From positions 19,597 to 83,596 of the forward strand of contig JAWPHD010011472.1 in assembly GCA_037043455.1 (NCBI GenBank): a stretch of 64,000 nt of DNA, read 5' to 3'. The notes below the pieces were generated by a model. It worked only from the letters and a program-made list of their open reading frames with translations. It had not been told where the DNA came from and searched no databases. The translations under genes were made by a program, and so were the position numbers. Source of the stretch: Cyrtodaria siliqua. Taxonomy: Eukaryota > Mollusca > Bivalvia > Adapedonta > Hiatellidae. Position 1 is the first letter of the stretch, and each line of letters begins with the position of its first letter. Of this stretch, positions 34,526 through 44,452 are shown piece after piece.

Positions 34526-34611
34526 AATTTGGATGAATAAAGAAAACTGCTCGAACGATCAGGAAATGCTCAAAGCAGACTAGCATTTAATCAAAACCTT
34601 ACACAGACAAC

Positions 34612-34618
34612 GACGTAT
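34612..34618. repeat. Target-site duplication, left (GACGTAT)
   Basis: The same seven bases recur at 35958-35964, immediately outside the other end of the foldback element. Confidence 0.8.
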
Positions 34619-35957
34619 ATGGCAAGCCAATTGTCCAATAATTACGTGAACCCAGGTTCACGGTCGAAAAACTAGGATTAACGATCGATAAACTAGGTTT
34701 TTCGAACGTAAAACCAGGTTTATCGAATACTAACTTATATTTTCGAGCGAAAACATAGGATAACGGGCGTAAACCATAGTTTACGCTCGTGAACCCATGT
34801 TTACGTTCGATAAACTAGGTTTCTCGATTGAACTAAGAATTTCGGTCGTTATCCTAAGTTCACGAGCGTGAAGCTATGTTTACGGGCGTGAACCTGGGTT
34901 CACGAGAGTGAACCATAGTTTACGAACGTGAACCTATGTTTACGACCGTGAACTTGGGTTTACGACCGTGAACATGGGTTTACGACCGTGAACATAGGTT
35001 CACGCTCGTGAACATAGGATAACGACCGAAAATCAAAGATTTGTTCGAGAAACCTAGTTTATCGAACGTAAACCTAGGTTCACGTTCGTAAACTATGGTT
35101 CACGCTCGTAAATCCAAGTTCACGGTCGTAAAGCTAGGTTCACGTTCGTAAACTATGGTTCACGGTCGTTAACATAGGTTCACGTCCGTAAACTATGGTT
35201 CACGCTCGTAAACCTAGGTTCACGCTCGTAAACTATAGTTCACGTTCGTAAACTATGGTTCACAGTCGTGATTGTCTATGCTCGTAAATCACAGATACCG
35301 GTCCGAAAGCATAGTTACAAGTCGATAAACCCGGTTTTACGAATGTGAACCTATGTTTACCAGCGTAAACCATAGTTTACGGGCGTTAACTATAGTTCAC
35401 GGTTGTAAACATAGGTTTACGTCCGTAAACTATGGTTCACGCTCGTAAACATAGGTTCACGTTCGTAAACTATGGTTCACGGTCGTAAACTATGGTTCAC
35501 GGTCGTAAACATAGGTTCACGGTCGTAAACATATGTTCACGGTCGTGAACCCATGTTCACGCCCGAAATTCATAGTTCTTTTGATAATCCTAGTATATCG
35601 ACCGTAAACCATGGTTTACGTTCGACAAACTAGGTTTCTCGATTGAACTATGAATTTCGGTCGTTATCCTATGTTTACGAGCGTGAACCGGGGTTCACGA
35701 GCATGAACCGGGTTCACGAGCGTGAACCATAGTTTACGAATGTAAACCTATGTTTACAACTGTGAACTTGGGTTTACGAGCGTAAACCTACGTTTACGAG
35801 CGTGAACTATGGTTTACGGACGTTATCCTATGTTTTCGCTCGAAAGTATAGGTTAACATGCTTTTACGTTCGAAAAACCTAGTTTATCGATCGTTAATCC
35901 TAGTTTTTCGACCGTAAACCTGGGTTCACGTAATTGTTGGACAATTGGCTTGCCATT
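34619..35957. mobile_element. Foldback element made of 20-bp palindromic units
   Basis: 95-bp terminal arms (34619-34713 and 35862-35956) are reverse complements with two mismatches. Between and within them is an almost uninterrupted 20-bp periodic array of GTT(C/T)ACG-NN-CGT(A/G)AAC-NNNN units, about 65 in all, each a palindrome around a variable dinucleotide. Variant units keep the symmetry with other arms (TTTTCG-AG-CGAAAA). A segment with AACTAGGTTTCTCGATTGAA and TTTCGGTCGTTATCCTA is repeated about 810 bp apart, and its reverse complement lies near 35010-35070. No coding sequence. The overall design recalls Drosophila FB elements. Confidence 0.9.
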
Positions 35958-35964
35958 GACGTAT
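35958..35964. repeat. Target-site duplication, right (GACGTAT)
   Basis: Exact match of 34612-34618. Confidence 0.8.
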
Positions 35965-36644
35965 GCACAACTCAGTGTAATTATACCCACGTTTTTGAAA
36001 AACCAGGGTATATTAAAATCGCCTCCGTTTGTCCGTCTGTCTGTTACCACATCTCCTCCTAAACCGCTGAACGGAATTCAACCAAACTTAGGGTATGACT
36101 TCACCATATGAAGACGGCGTGCAAGAGAAACGTTATTTTTAGCTCCGAGCCCAGGGGACATCAGGGAGGTCAAAAGGTCAAATACACTAAAAATTCAATT
36201 ACACAGAATTTTTTCCATGTTTGCACATAACTTGGAATATTTCATCATCTATGAAAGATAAACAACATATCAAACGATTTTATTATTTCTCAAACTCGGA
36301 CGTCTGCCCGGGGGCCCAGGGTGTGAGGTGCGGGGGCAATTTGGAGGTCATCGGTTTGTAATTATTGCTAATTTGTTTCCTCCTACGTCATCGGTGAGGT
36401 CTGGGGGAAGGGGCACCGAAATAATTCAATTACAGTGTCATTTTTCCATACTTTTGCACATTAATTGGTATAATAGTCGTCTATGAAAGAGATTATTTAC
36501 TATTTAAAACGTCTTCTCTGGAGTTGGAGGTGGTGGATGGTGGGGGTAGGGTAACAGTGGGTCAATTATTTGTTTAATTATGTTTCAAACGAACATTTTG
36601 ATGAAGGGATTACAGTGTATAATAATGTTTTTCTCACGTATGTG

Positions 36645-36674
36645 TGTGTGTTGTGGTGGTGGTGGTGGTGGTGG
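36645..36674. repeat. (GGT)n microsatellite, copy A
   Basis: GTGTGTGTTG then (TGG)n. The copy-B counterpart at about 38325-38354 has a different repeat number. Confidence 0.8.
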
Positions 36675-36857
36675 AGATGAGTAGGGGGTTGGTGGTAAAG
36701 GTCGTCATAAGGTTCAATATACACAAAATATACACAAAATTCAATTACAGTGTCATTTTTCTATTATTGTTTTTTAACCTTGGCAAATATACAAGTATAT
36801 TCTTCTGAAAATACAAAGCATATCAAACAATTTCAGCGTTTCCCCCTTAAATGTGTG

Positions 36858-36915
36858 CCGAGGTGCGGGGGAGTGGGGCTGGGTGGGGGTGGGGTGAGGG
36901 TTGGGGGAGAGAGGT
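36858..36915 (+). promoter_or_regulatory. G-quadruplex-capable tract, copy A
   Basis: Runs of GGGGG, GGGG, GGG, GGGGG, GGGG and GGG separated by 1-4 bases, about 650-700 bp before the exon 1 ATG. Conserved in copy B at about 38537-38585 with small changes. Confidence 0.6.
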
Positions 36916-37509
36916 AAATTGGGTCAAATATCTATTTTTCGTTCTCAATAACACGTAATGATTTTGAGAATATCAATATAATTTGCTCCAGGGTCATCAT
37001 GGGACTCTGGGATTGGGGTCAAAAGTTCAAATACACAAATACCCTAAACATGTTTTTCTTTATTTACAGTGTCATACATGTATACAGAAAAACATAAATA
37101 GTATTATTTCTGATCTGAGTATCAAACAACGATCAAACAATTACATGTAAAATGGATACAGGGTTAAAGGGAATTGACCTGTTTGGCGAAAACATGGGTG
37201 TTTGCGATGGCGCGCCGTCGAATTTGTTCTAGTTATCTTTAATAATAGCATGCATCATATGGCCCAATGAAATGATCTGAACAAACGTTTAATGTGGTTT
37301 ACATATCTAATGTAGTTTAAGTATCAAATATAGTTACATTTATAAAAACATAAAACAAAAAATAAAAAAAATATAAAATAAAACATGCTGAAATTTGCAC
37401 ATGTATATTGTTAGAGTTAAACAAATCTAGAGTTTTGAAAAAAGGAAGCAGATCAAACCCGTAAACAAAGTTTAAACATGCCTACGTTTGTTAGTGTAGT
37501 ATGCTTATT

Positions 37510-37518
37510 TATATAAAG
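37510..37518 (+). promoter_or_regulatory. TATA-like box, copy A
   Basis: TATATAAAG, 49 bp before the copy-A ATG. Its counterpart in copy B is TATATAAAAG. Confidence 0.45.
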
Positions 37519-37558
37519 ATGTATAATAATTCTTTGTTCCTATATAAGGGCCAGCACA

Positions 37559-37771
37559 ATGGATGCAGCGTACGAAAATTCTGCAATTGAAAACAACTAC
37601 AGCGCAATTGAATTGGGAAACATTTCTAAAGACGAAGACGTTTATGAGCAACTTGATACGACTGCGATAAGTGCTGTACAACAGGCGATAAATGGAATTA
37701 CAAAACGTCCATTGAGAATAGCTGGTGTCATCGGAATTCAACCAAACTTAGGGTATGACTTCACCATATGA
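37559..37771 (+). pseudogene. Truncated duplicate of EGF-gene exon 1
   Basis: Codons 1-60 match the intact exon at 39234 (MDAAYENSAIENNYSAIE...). At GVIGI the frame runs into the duplicated upstream DNA, adds QPNLGYDFTI and stops at 37769-37771. The membrane helix and the splice donor are lost, so it cannot join the EGF exons. It differs from the intact copy at L19, Y29, I37, I47 and L52 (F, D, T, N and W there). Each is one base change and none is silent. A 70-residue cytosolic peptide is the only possible product. Confidence 0.8.
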
Positions 37772-38324
37772 CGACGGCGTGCAAGAGAAATGTTATTTTT
37801 AGCTCCAAGCCCAGGGGACATCAGGGAGGTCAAAAGGTCAAATACACTAAAAATTCAATTACACAGAATTTTTTCCATGTTTGCACATAACTTGGAATAT
37901 GTAATCATCTATGAAAGATAAACAACATATCAAACGATTTTATTATTTCTCAAACTCGGACGTCTACCCGGGGCCCAGTGTGTGAGGGGCGGGGGCAATT
38001 TGGAGGTCATCGGTTTGTAATTATTGCTAATTTGTTTCCTCCTACGTCATCGGTGGGGTCTGGGGGAAGGGGCACCGAAATAATTCAATTACAGTGTCAT
38101 TTTTCCATACTTTTGCACATTAATTGGTATAATAGTCGTCTATGAAAGAGATACACAGCATGTCAAATTATTTACTATTTAAAACGTCTTCTCTGGAGTT
38201 GGAGGTGGTGGATGGTGGGGGTAGGGTAACAGTGGGTCAATTATTTGTTTAATTATGTTTCAAACGAACATTTTGATGAAAGGATTACAGTGTATAATAA
38301 TGTTTTTCTCACGTATGTGTGTGT

Positions 38325-38355
38325 GTTGTGGTGGTGGTGGTGGTGGTGGTGGTGA
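38325..38355. repeat. (GGT)n microsatellite, copy B
   Basis: GTGTGTGTTG followed by about eight TGG units. It lacks the GGAGATGAG tail present in copy A. Confidence 0.8.
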
Positions 38356-38536
38356 GTAGGGGGTTGGTGGTTAAGGTCGTCATAAGGTTCAATATACACA
38401 AAATATACACAAAATTCAATTACAGTGTCATTTTTCTATTATTGTTTTTAATTTTGGCAAATATACAAGTATATTCCTCTGAAAATACAAAGCATATCAA
38501 ACAATTTCAGCGTTTCCCCCTTAAATGTGTGCCGAG

Positions 38537-38585
38537 GTGCGGGGGAGTGGGGCTGGGTGGGGTGGGGAAGAGGGTGGGGGAGAGA
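38537..38585 (+). promoter_or_regulatory. G-quadruplex-capable tract, copy B
   Basis: GGGGG, GGGG, GGG, GGGG, GGGG and GGG(GG) runs with short loops on the coding strand, about 650-700 bp before the functional ATG. Confidence 0.6.
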
Positions 38586-39183
38586 GGTAAATTGGGTCAA
38601 ATATCATTTTTTCTTTCTCAATAAAACATAATGATTTTGAGAATATCAATATAATCTGCTCCAGGGTCATCATGGGACTCTGGAATTGGGGTCAAAAGTT
38701 CAAATACACAAATACCCTAAACATGTTTTTCTTTTTTTTACAGTGTCATACATGTATACAGAAAAACATAAATAGTACTATTTCTGATCTGAGTATCAAA
38801 CAATGATCAAACAATTACATGTAAAATGGATACAGGGTTAAAGGGAATTGACCTGCTTGGCGAAAACATGGGTGTTTGCGATGGCGCGCCGTCGAATTTG
38901 TTCTAGTTATCTTTAATAATAGCATGCATCATATGGCCCAATGAAATGATCTGAACAAACGTTTAATGTGGTATACATATCTAATGTAGTTTAGGTATCA
39001 AATGTAGTTACATTTATAAAAACATAAAACAAAAAATAAAAAAATATAAAAAAAATACATGCTGAAATTCGCACATGTATATTGTTAGAGTTAAACAAAT
39101 CTAGAGTTTTGAAAAAAGGAAACAGATCAAACCCGCAAACAAAGTTTAAACAGGCCTACGTCTGTTAGTGTAGTATGCTTATT

Positions 39184-39193
39184 TATATAAAAG
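39184..39193 (+). promoter_or_regulatory. TATA box of the EGF gene
   Basis: TATATAAAAG, 50 bp before the ATG, leaving room for a start site near 39214 and a 20-base leader. A second TATATAAG at 39216-39223 is too close to the ATG to serve this start. Confidence 0.5.
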
Positions 39194-39233
39194 ATTTATA
39201 ATAATTCTTTGTTCCTATATAAGGGCCAGCACA

Positions 39234-39507
39234 ATGGATGCAGCGTACGAAAATTCTGCAATTGAAAACAACTACAGCGCAATTGAATTTGGAAACATTT
39301 CTAAAGACGAAGACGTTGATGAGCAACTTGATACGACTGCGACAAGTGCTGTACAACAGGCGATAAATGGAAATACAAAACGTCCATGGAGAATAGCTGG
39401 TGTCATTGGTATTGTACTGATCTGTGTTGCTGTTGCTAGTAGTATAACGGGAACAGTTGTCTATATGGCAATTAAAGCACGTAATGAAGACCTTTATATT
39501 TCATCAG
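39234..39507 (+). CDS. Exon 1 of a type II membrane protein with EGF repeats
   Basis: 91 codons plus one base. Residues 1-48 are polar and acidic with little order and contain YSAI (Tyr14), which fits a YxxPhi endocytic signal. K49, R50 and R53 precede a membrane helix at about 54-80 (IAGVIGIVLICVAVASSIT...). A short KARNEDLYISS stalk follows. The exon ends TCATCA G|GTATAT, a phase-1 donor. There is no signal peptide, so with the EGF exons downstream (both phase 1-1) the predicted topology is N-in, C-out. The start is the first ATG after the TATA box, in GCACAATGG context. Ordinary read-through would stop two codons past the donor. Family not identified. EGF-bearing type II proteins occur in adhesion and signalling. 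Expression is untested. Confidence 0.75.
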
Positions 39508-39699
39508 GTATATGACTACTATGATATTTCCTAACTTTATATCACTGGATTTTCGAGCAACTCATACGCTAATGAACCCGTGCCCATATTCATACAATCA
39601 CTTTTGAGATTTTCTTTTAAACTTACCTTTTAAAAGACAACCATGAAACTGCTATTAAAAACACCTAAAGTATCGATAAATTTTTTTATCACGAAATAA

Positions 39700-40480
39700 T
39701 CTTCATTCGGCCTCTACCTTTTACATTCCTGGCAGAAATTCAATATTTAAAAATAAACCTTCTGTCAAATTTAAACCCTTTAACACATCATCTGTATTCA
39801 ATCGATTTAAAGTTAGACCACCAGTTAATATTAATAGGTTAAACAGTAGACGTACTCTCTATCCCTCTATTCGTAAGTGCAACTCGCAAATGTGTAGTGC
39901 ATGTAAATACTTGTCACAAAAGTCCACTATCAAATACACAACAAATGGTAGAGAGTTCAGTATCAATATACCTTCAGACGTTTCATGATCATCTAGTGAT
40001 TTCGTTTATGTTTAAACCTGAAAGCTCACTAAATGTGGTATACAATATGTAGGCCAAACTGGTCGCTCCATGACACTTCGTTTTCGTCAACATTTGTATA
40101 AAATGCATCGAAACGATTTAGAAACTTTCTTTATACACACTTTGTGTATTCGGGGAAATCTAAAAATGATGCTAGATTCATCCTGTGGAATTCATTGAAT
40201 TTGACCAAGCTGCTACCAAACTTTACATGATACAAGCCAGTTATATTGCTGAGCTGAAATAGATAACACAATTAAAACAAATATAAATGATAACATTTAT
40301 AAGGAAGGGACCATTATAAATACTCCTGATATAGATGTGTTCAGTATGATCTATATTCGTCAGTGCATGGTCGTAGAAAGAACCATAATTTAAAACGTAA
40401 ATTTGTTTCTGTCGCAGAATTTAACAATGTTTATAAAAGTTTTGATAAATACGCGCTTCTTAGAAAAGTAATCAGTTGAT
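39700..40480 (+). mobile_element. Penelope-like element: GIY-YIG nuclease region
   Basis: In shifting frames: CNSQMCSACKYL (Cys motif before the nuclease in many PLEs), a degenerate NVVY..YVG core, and YVGQTGRSMTLRFRQH (40046-40093), the GIY-YIG endonuclease signature with its Arg and following His. Stops occur at 39986 and around 40190. Trailing 3' sequence runs to about 40480. Confidence 0.6.
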
Positions 40481-40499
40481 CGTTTTCTTGTTCACAGAA

Positions 40500-41290
40500 A
40501 CTTTACGAAGACGCGAATACCATTTGTATACGTACTAATACACTTTTCGATGTTGCGTCTATAATCCAAAGCTCACGCAACATAATTTTAGTCTACATAG
40601 TGATGCTCCATCTGACCAAGAAAGGCATTTTTTGAAAATTGCTTATTTAAACAAAGGCATCGATTTCATTAATATAGCTATGTTTTCAGATGACAAGCGG
40701 GCGACTGATAAAATTTCGAATTATTTCATGAACTGTTGAGACTCCTATTATATGTTACAAGTATAAGAAATCAACTAGAGATTGTGCTTTCAACTACAAT
40801 AGAATAATTCTAATCCTACTGATTGAGAATGTCAGAATTAAAAATGTTGTTATGAAAATGCCATGTCATATTATCACTGGCAGTCTTGATGGTATTGAGG
40901 ATAAACGGATCAGACAGCTTATTACCAATGGGCCTAAGCTATCGCCTTCCATCGGATATTGATTTTAATGCATGTCGCAATGAAATTGCGGATTTATTAA
41001 AGAGTGTTGTGCTGAATGGTACAAATGCGAAAGAGCAGATAAAAATGCACTTACTACCTGTATGAAAACAATTTTTGAAATCATCAAACGACGGTAACAA
41101 TTTTATGAGTAAAATTCCTCTCTGCTTCCACGGCAGCCATCTCACAATCTGCGTCATCTGAAGAAGGGAATCCACAATCTTCATACTAAATTTGTTCTAG
41201 TTCCTTCAGACAAAGGGTCGCAAAGCCGATTTCAGTCTCTTTGCGAATTAGACGCAATTACTATTTTTACCAATACTCTTCATGATATAG
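40500..41290 (+). mobile_element. Penelope-like element: N-terminal RT region
   Basis: About 40920-41180 encodes LPMGLSYRLPSDIDFNACRN and the following helix-rich stretch, in the style of the PLE N-terminal domain. VLVPSDKGS (41194-41220) is the first RT motif. Frames break repeatedly. It stops where I-clade LINE sequence begins near 41300. It follows the nuclease segment, the reverse of the usual Penelope domain order. Confidence 0.5.
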
Positions 41291-42360
41291 ATAATCAAAC
41301 TATTCCAAAAAAACCTCGGCAAATCCAAAACGCCCACATAAACCATGGTACGATGATGACTGCAAAAAGGCAGTCAGCGATCGTAAAGCTGCATTAAATA
41401 ATTTTAACTTGCGGCCAACTCAAAATTATTTAAATAATTTTAGGGTGTTTATGGCGAAAGCCCGTCGTACTATTGAGGAGAGCAAGAGGAAATCTTGGAG
41501 ATCTTATATCACTAGGATGAACCCTCCTCATCTCTTAAGAAAACATGGGACATGGTCCGGAAAATAAACGTTAAAGGTAATTTTTGTTGTGTAAATCATC
41601 TTAAACTGATAATGGAGATATTACATCTGTCACAGATATTACAACCACTTTGGCAGAAACATTTTCCAAAACTCTTCTTCTGAAACTTGTCAACCAAATT
41701 TTCGAAAAAAAGAAGGAACTAAAAGAACAGAAGACGCTGAACTTCAAGTTGAAAGTTTTGGAGAAATACAATAAACTGTTCACTCTCCAAGAACTTCGAG
41801 AATCCCTTAAAAAGGCTCATGATACATCAGCTGATCCTGATGATATCCATTATCAATTATAATTTTTTTTTACCTGAAACCTGTCTCTCTACCCTTCTTG
41901 ATATATTTAATAAGGTGTGGGTGACAGGAAACAAGAGACTCGTTTGGTACCTAGAATCCAATAAACTGATAACAAAGTATCAAAGTGAATTCCGGCGCCA
42001 ACGAGGCACAACAGACAATCTCATTCGATTTTAATCATTTATTAGGGAAGCTTTCGTAAAGAAAGAACATCTAGTCGCTGTATTTTTTGACTTGGAGAAA
42101 GTTTATGATACTTCATGGAAGTACGGTATTATGAATGATCTTTATGATCTTGGTCTTAGAGGCCGATTATCAATATGTATAGAGAACTTCTTAGATTATA
42201 GACAGTTTCGAGTCCGAATGGGTTCAACCCTCTCTGACATTCATGAACAGGAGATGGGTGTTAATATAAAAAGTAATAGTGTAATTAAATGCATCAAACC
42301 TGTTATTGATTGTTCTCTATACAGATATACAAATCGAACAGGAAAAGCAGCATTCAATGA

Positions 42361-42541
42361 CGACAGTCAACCATAAACACACACAGAAACAAAGAACAAA
42401 TGTAAAGATGAATAAAAGGCCAAATAAGACATCACAAACACAAAAGGGTTGTCAATAGGGCTACCGCCTTGGAACGGTCAGTGGCAAAAAGGGCCGCTGG
42501 GGGTTTAAACCAGGTTCTAGGGTGCACCAAATCTCAAACTT
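42361..42541 (-). mobile_element. SINE inserted in the LINE RT
   Basis: The minus strand reads TGGTTTAAACCCCCAGCGGC (B-box-like), CCGTTCCAAGGCGGTAGCCC, then TTGTGTTTGTGATGTC and the shared SINE body ending near CGACAGTCAACCA. It separates FFDLEKVYD from VDDFVICY, so it landed just before the catalytic Asp pair. Confidence 0.65.
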
Positions 42542-43577
42542 ACCGACTTGTTGACGACTTCGTTATATGTTATCGTGCAAAAAACATGAACACTATTGAG
42601 AGACAACTTCAGCAATGTCTCAATAAACTTCAGACCTTGTCTGATGAAAATGGTTTTAAATTTTCTAAATCTAAAACAAATTGTATGCACTTTTGACAAC
42701 TGCGTAAACATCATGAAGACCTCATCTTACACTGGATGGTTCACCAATACCAGTTGTGGATGAGACAAAATTTCCTGGTCTTATTTTTGGCCGTTACTTA
42801 ACATTTATACCACACCTTAAATACTTGAAGGTCAAATGTCTTAAAACTCTTAATTAACTTAAAGTTGTTGCAAACACTAATTGGGGAGCAGATCGAAAGG
42901 TCCTCTTGCGACTTTATATATCTCTTATCAGATCAAAGCTGGACTACGGCTCAGTAGTATATGGATCGACTTGCAAGTCATACTTGCAGATACTCGATCC
43001 TATACAATAATCAAGGATTACGACTCGCTTTAGGTGCCTTTCGTACATTACCAGCCGAAAGTCTATATGTTGACGCTACAGAACCATCCCTGTATCATCG
43101 ACGAGACAAATTAGCCCTTCAATATGTCATTAAATTACAATCTAACCCTTCAAACCCAACTTTCATTACCGTTTTTAATGCTAGTTATGAAGATCATTTT
43201 GATCGAAAACCGAAGGCCATTCGACCATTTGGTCTTCGTATTAAACCAAAATTAAGAGACATTGAAATCGACCTAAATTTGATTGCCAAGTACAAAGTAC
43301 CTCAAATTCCACCGTGGACTTTGGAAACACCAACGATTATCTTTGTAATAGTAACAAATCCAGCACAGATCCTACTATTTTCCAAAGCAATTTAAAAAAA
43401 TTAAATTAAATCGAAATACAGTAATTTTCAACATAATATATACAAAGATGGTTCTAAAGATGGAGATAAGGTAGCTGCAGCAGCTGTTGTTCACAAACAC
43501 AGCATAAAGAGCCGCCTGCCTGACAAGGCCTCTATCTTTTCAGCTGAACTTAAGGCAATTGAACTAATCTCAAACTA

Positions 43578-43745
43578 TTGTTGATTTGCATGTATAGTTT
43601 ATATCACTACCATATCATCCCTTTTTTAATAGTTTTATCTTTATATATTACTACTTAATTTCTGCATCTTTTGTCGTTTTTTTGCGCACAATATGACCTA
43701 TCTATGTGTCGACGTGCCGTAAAACACCACTCATTCATTCATTAT
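43578..43745 (+). mobile_element. LINE 3' UTR inserted in the RNase H domain
   Basis: GTTGATTTGCATGTATAGTT through CGACGTGCCGTAAAACACC and (ATTC)3. It matches 860-1047 and the element's own UTR at 44345-44440. RNase H coding continues on both sides, so a 5'-truncated sibling inserted here. Confidence 0.75.
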
Positions 43746-44452
43746 ATTCAGGAATCTGATGATGTTATTTTGTAATGTTTCCTGTTTCCCTTTCATAGCT
43801 TCAAGCCCTGGGTAATATGAAACATTATAACCCCGTTGTGCTTCAACTTTTTGGAAATCACAATTCTCTTATAGTTGATAATGTTATTATTTTATGCTGG
43901 CTTCCAAGCCATGTAGGAATACGTGGTAATGTTAGAGCTGATAGTGCAGCTAATGTAGCATTAGTTTTACATATACACAATGCCAATTTACCATATACTG
44001 ATTTTAAAAGTTGTATTAACACATATATTCGTAACTCTTGGCAAGCCGGTTGGGATTTGTCAGTGAACAATAAACTCCATTCAATTAAAACGTTACTCGG
44101 AGAATGGCGTCCTTCTAGTAGACCAATTCGTCGAGAACTTGTTATAGCCTGGTGCAGGATCGGGCATACACGTTATACTCATTCATATGTATTACAATGC
44201 AAAGGTACTACACAGTTAATACTATGAAAGAGCTATACTATAGATTTTAGCTTGTTTTAGATTTCCTGAAAGAAATCAGACTTTATAAATCATTATAATA
44301 TGTTCTTATATATATTTACTTGTTTACACACCCGTTGACGGGTATTTGTTGATTTACATATATACATAGTTTATATTACTACCAAATCCCTTATTTGTAA
44401 ATAGTTTTATCTTTATACAGTTACATTTATTTTTAATAATTATCAAGATATA

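Larger units (their letters stand above)
36072..37733 (+). repeat. Tandem duplication, copy A (upstream region plus truncated exon 1)
   Basis: About 1.66 kb, near-identical to 37734-39409. Internally it holds four degenerate sub-repeats that start TCAATTACAGTGTCATTTTT, pass ATCAAACAATT-type words and a G-rich block, and end in GGTCAAATACAC. The left flank (GTCCGTCTGTCTGTTACC) resembles dispersed bivalve repeats. The join to copy B falls at CGGAATTCA, present at both breakpoints, which implies microhomology. Confidence 0.9.
37734..39409 (+). repeat. Tandem duplication, copy B (promoter plus intact exon 1)
   Basis: About 1.68 kb. Relative to copy A it retains about 15 bp (GATACACAGCATGTC) near 38150 and has different homopolymer and (GGT)n lengths. 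It runs without a break into the rest of exon 1. Confidence 0.9.
41300..44440 (+). mobile_element. I/Nimb-clade LINE, 5'-truncated and interrupted
   Basis: Order: endonuclease-RT linker (PWYDDDCKKAVSDRKAALNN in frame at about 41338), RT N-part (FTLQELRESLKKAHDTSADP at about 41780), QSEFRRQRGTTDNLIRF, FFDLEKVYDTSWKYG (42080-42125), then a SINE insertion at 42361-42541. RT continues as VDDFVICYRAKN (42550), KFLGLIF, LDYGSVVYGS, and the thumb at 42961-43395. RNase H follows: YKDGSKDGDKVAAAAVV (43441), then an inserted LINE tail, then WLPSHVGIRGNVRADSAAN (43898-43954). The 3' UTR has the CCCGTTGACGGG hairpin (about 44331-44342). The RNase H domain is the hallmark of the I group. Many stops: inactive. 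Confidence 0.8.

Noticed and set aside
32000..34540. Series of 60-100-codon frames in the 142-bp array
   Set aside because: They repeat from unit to unit in different frames and carry the DNA repeat's translation. Not genes.
34640..35940. Regular 20-bp spacing resembling a CRISPR array
   Set aside because: No constant repeat alternating with unique spacers. Each unit is a palindrome, the genome is animal, and the block has transposon-like inverted ends and a target duplication.
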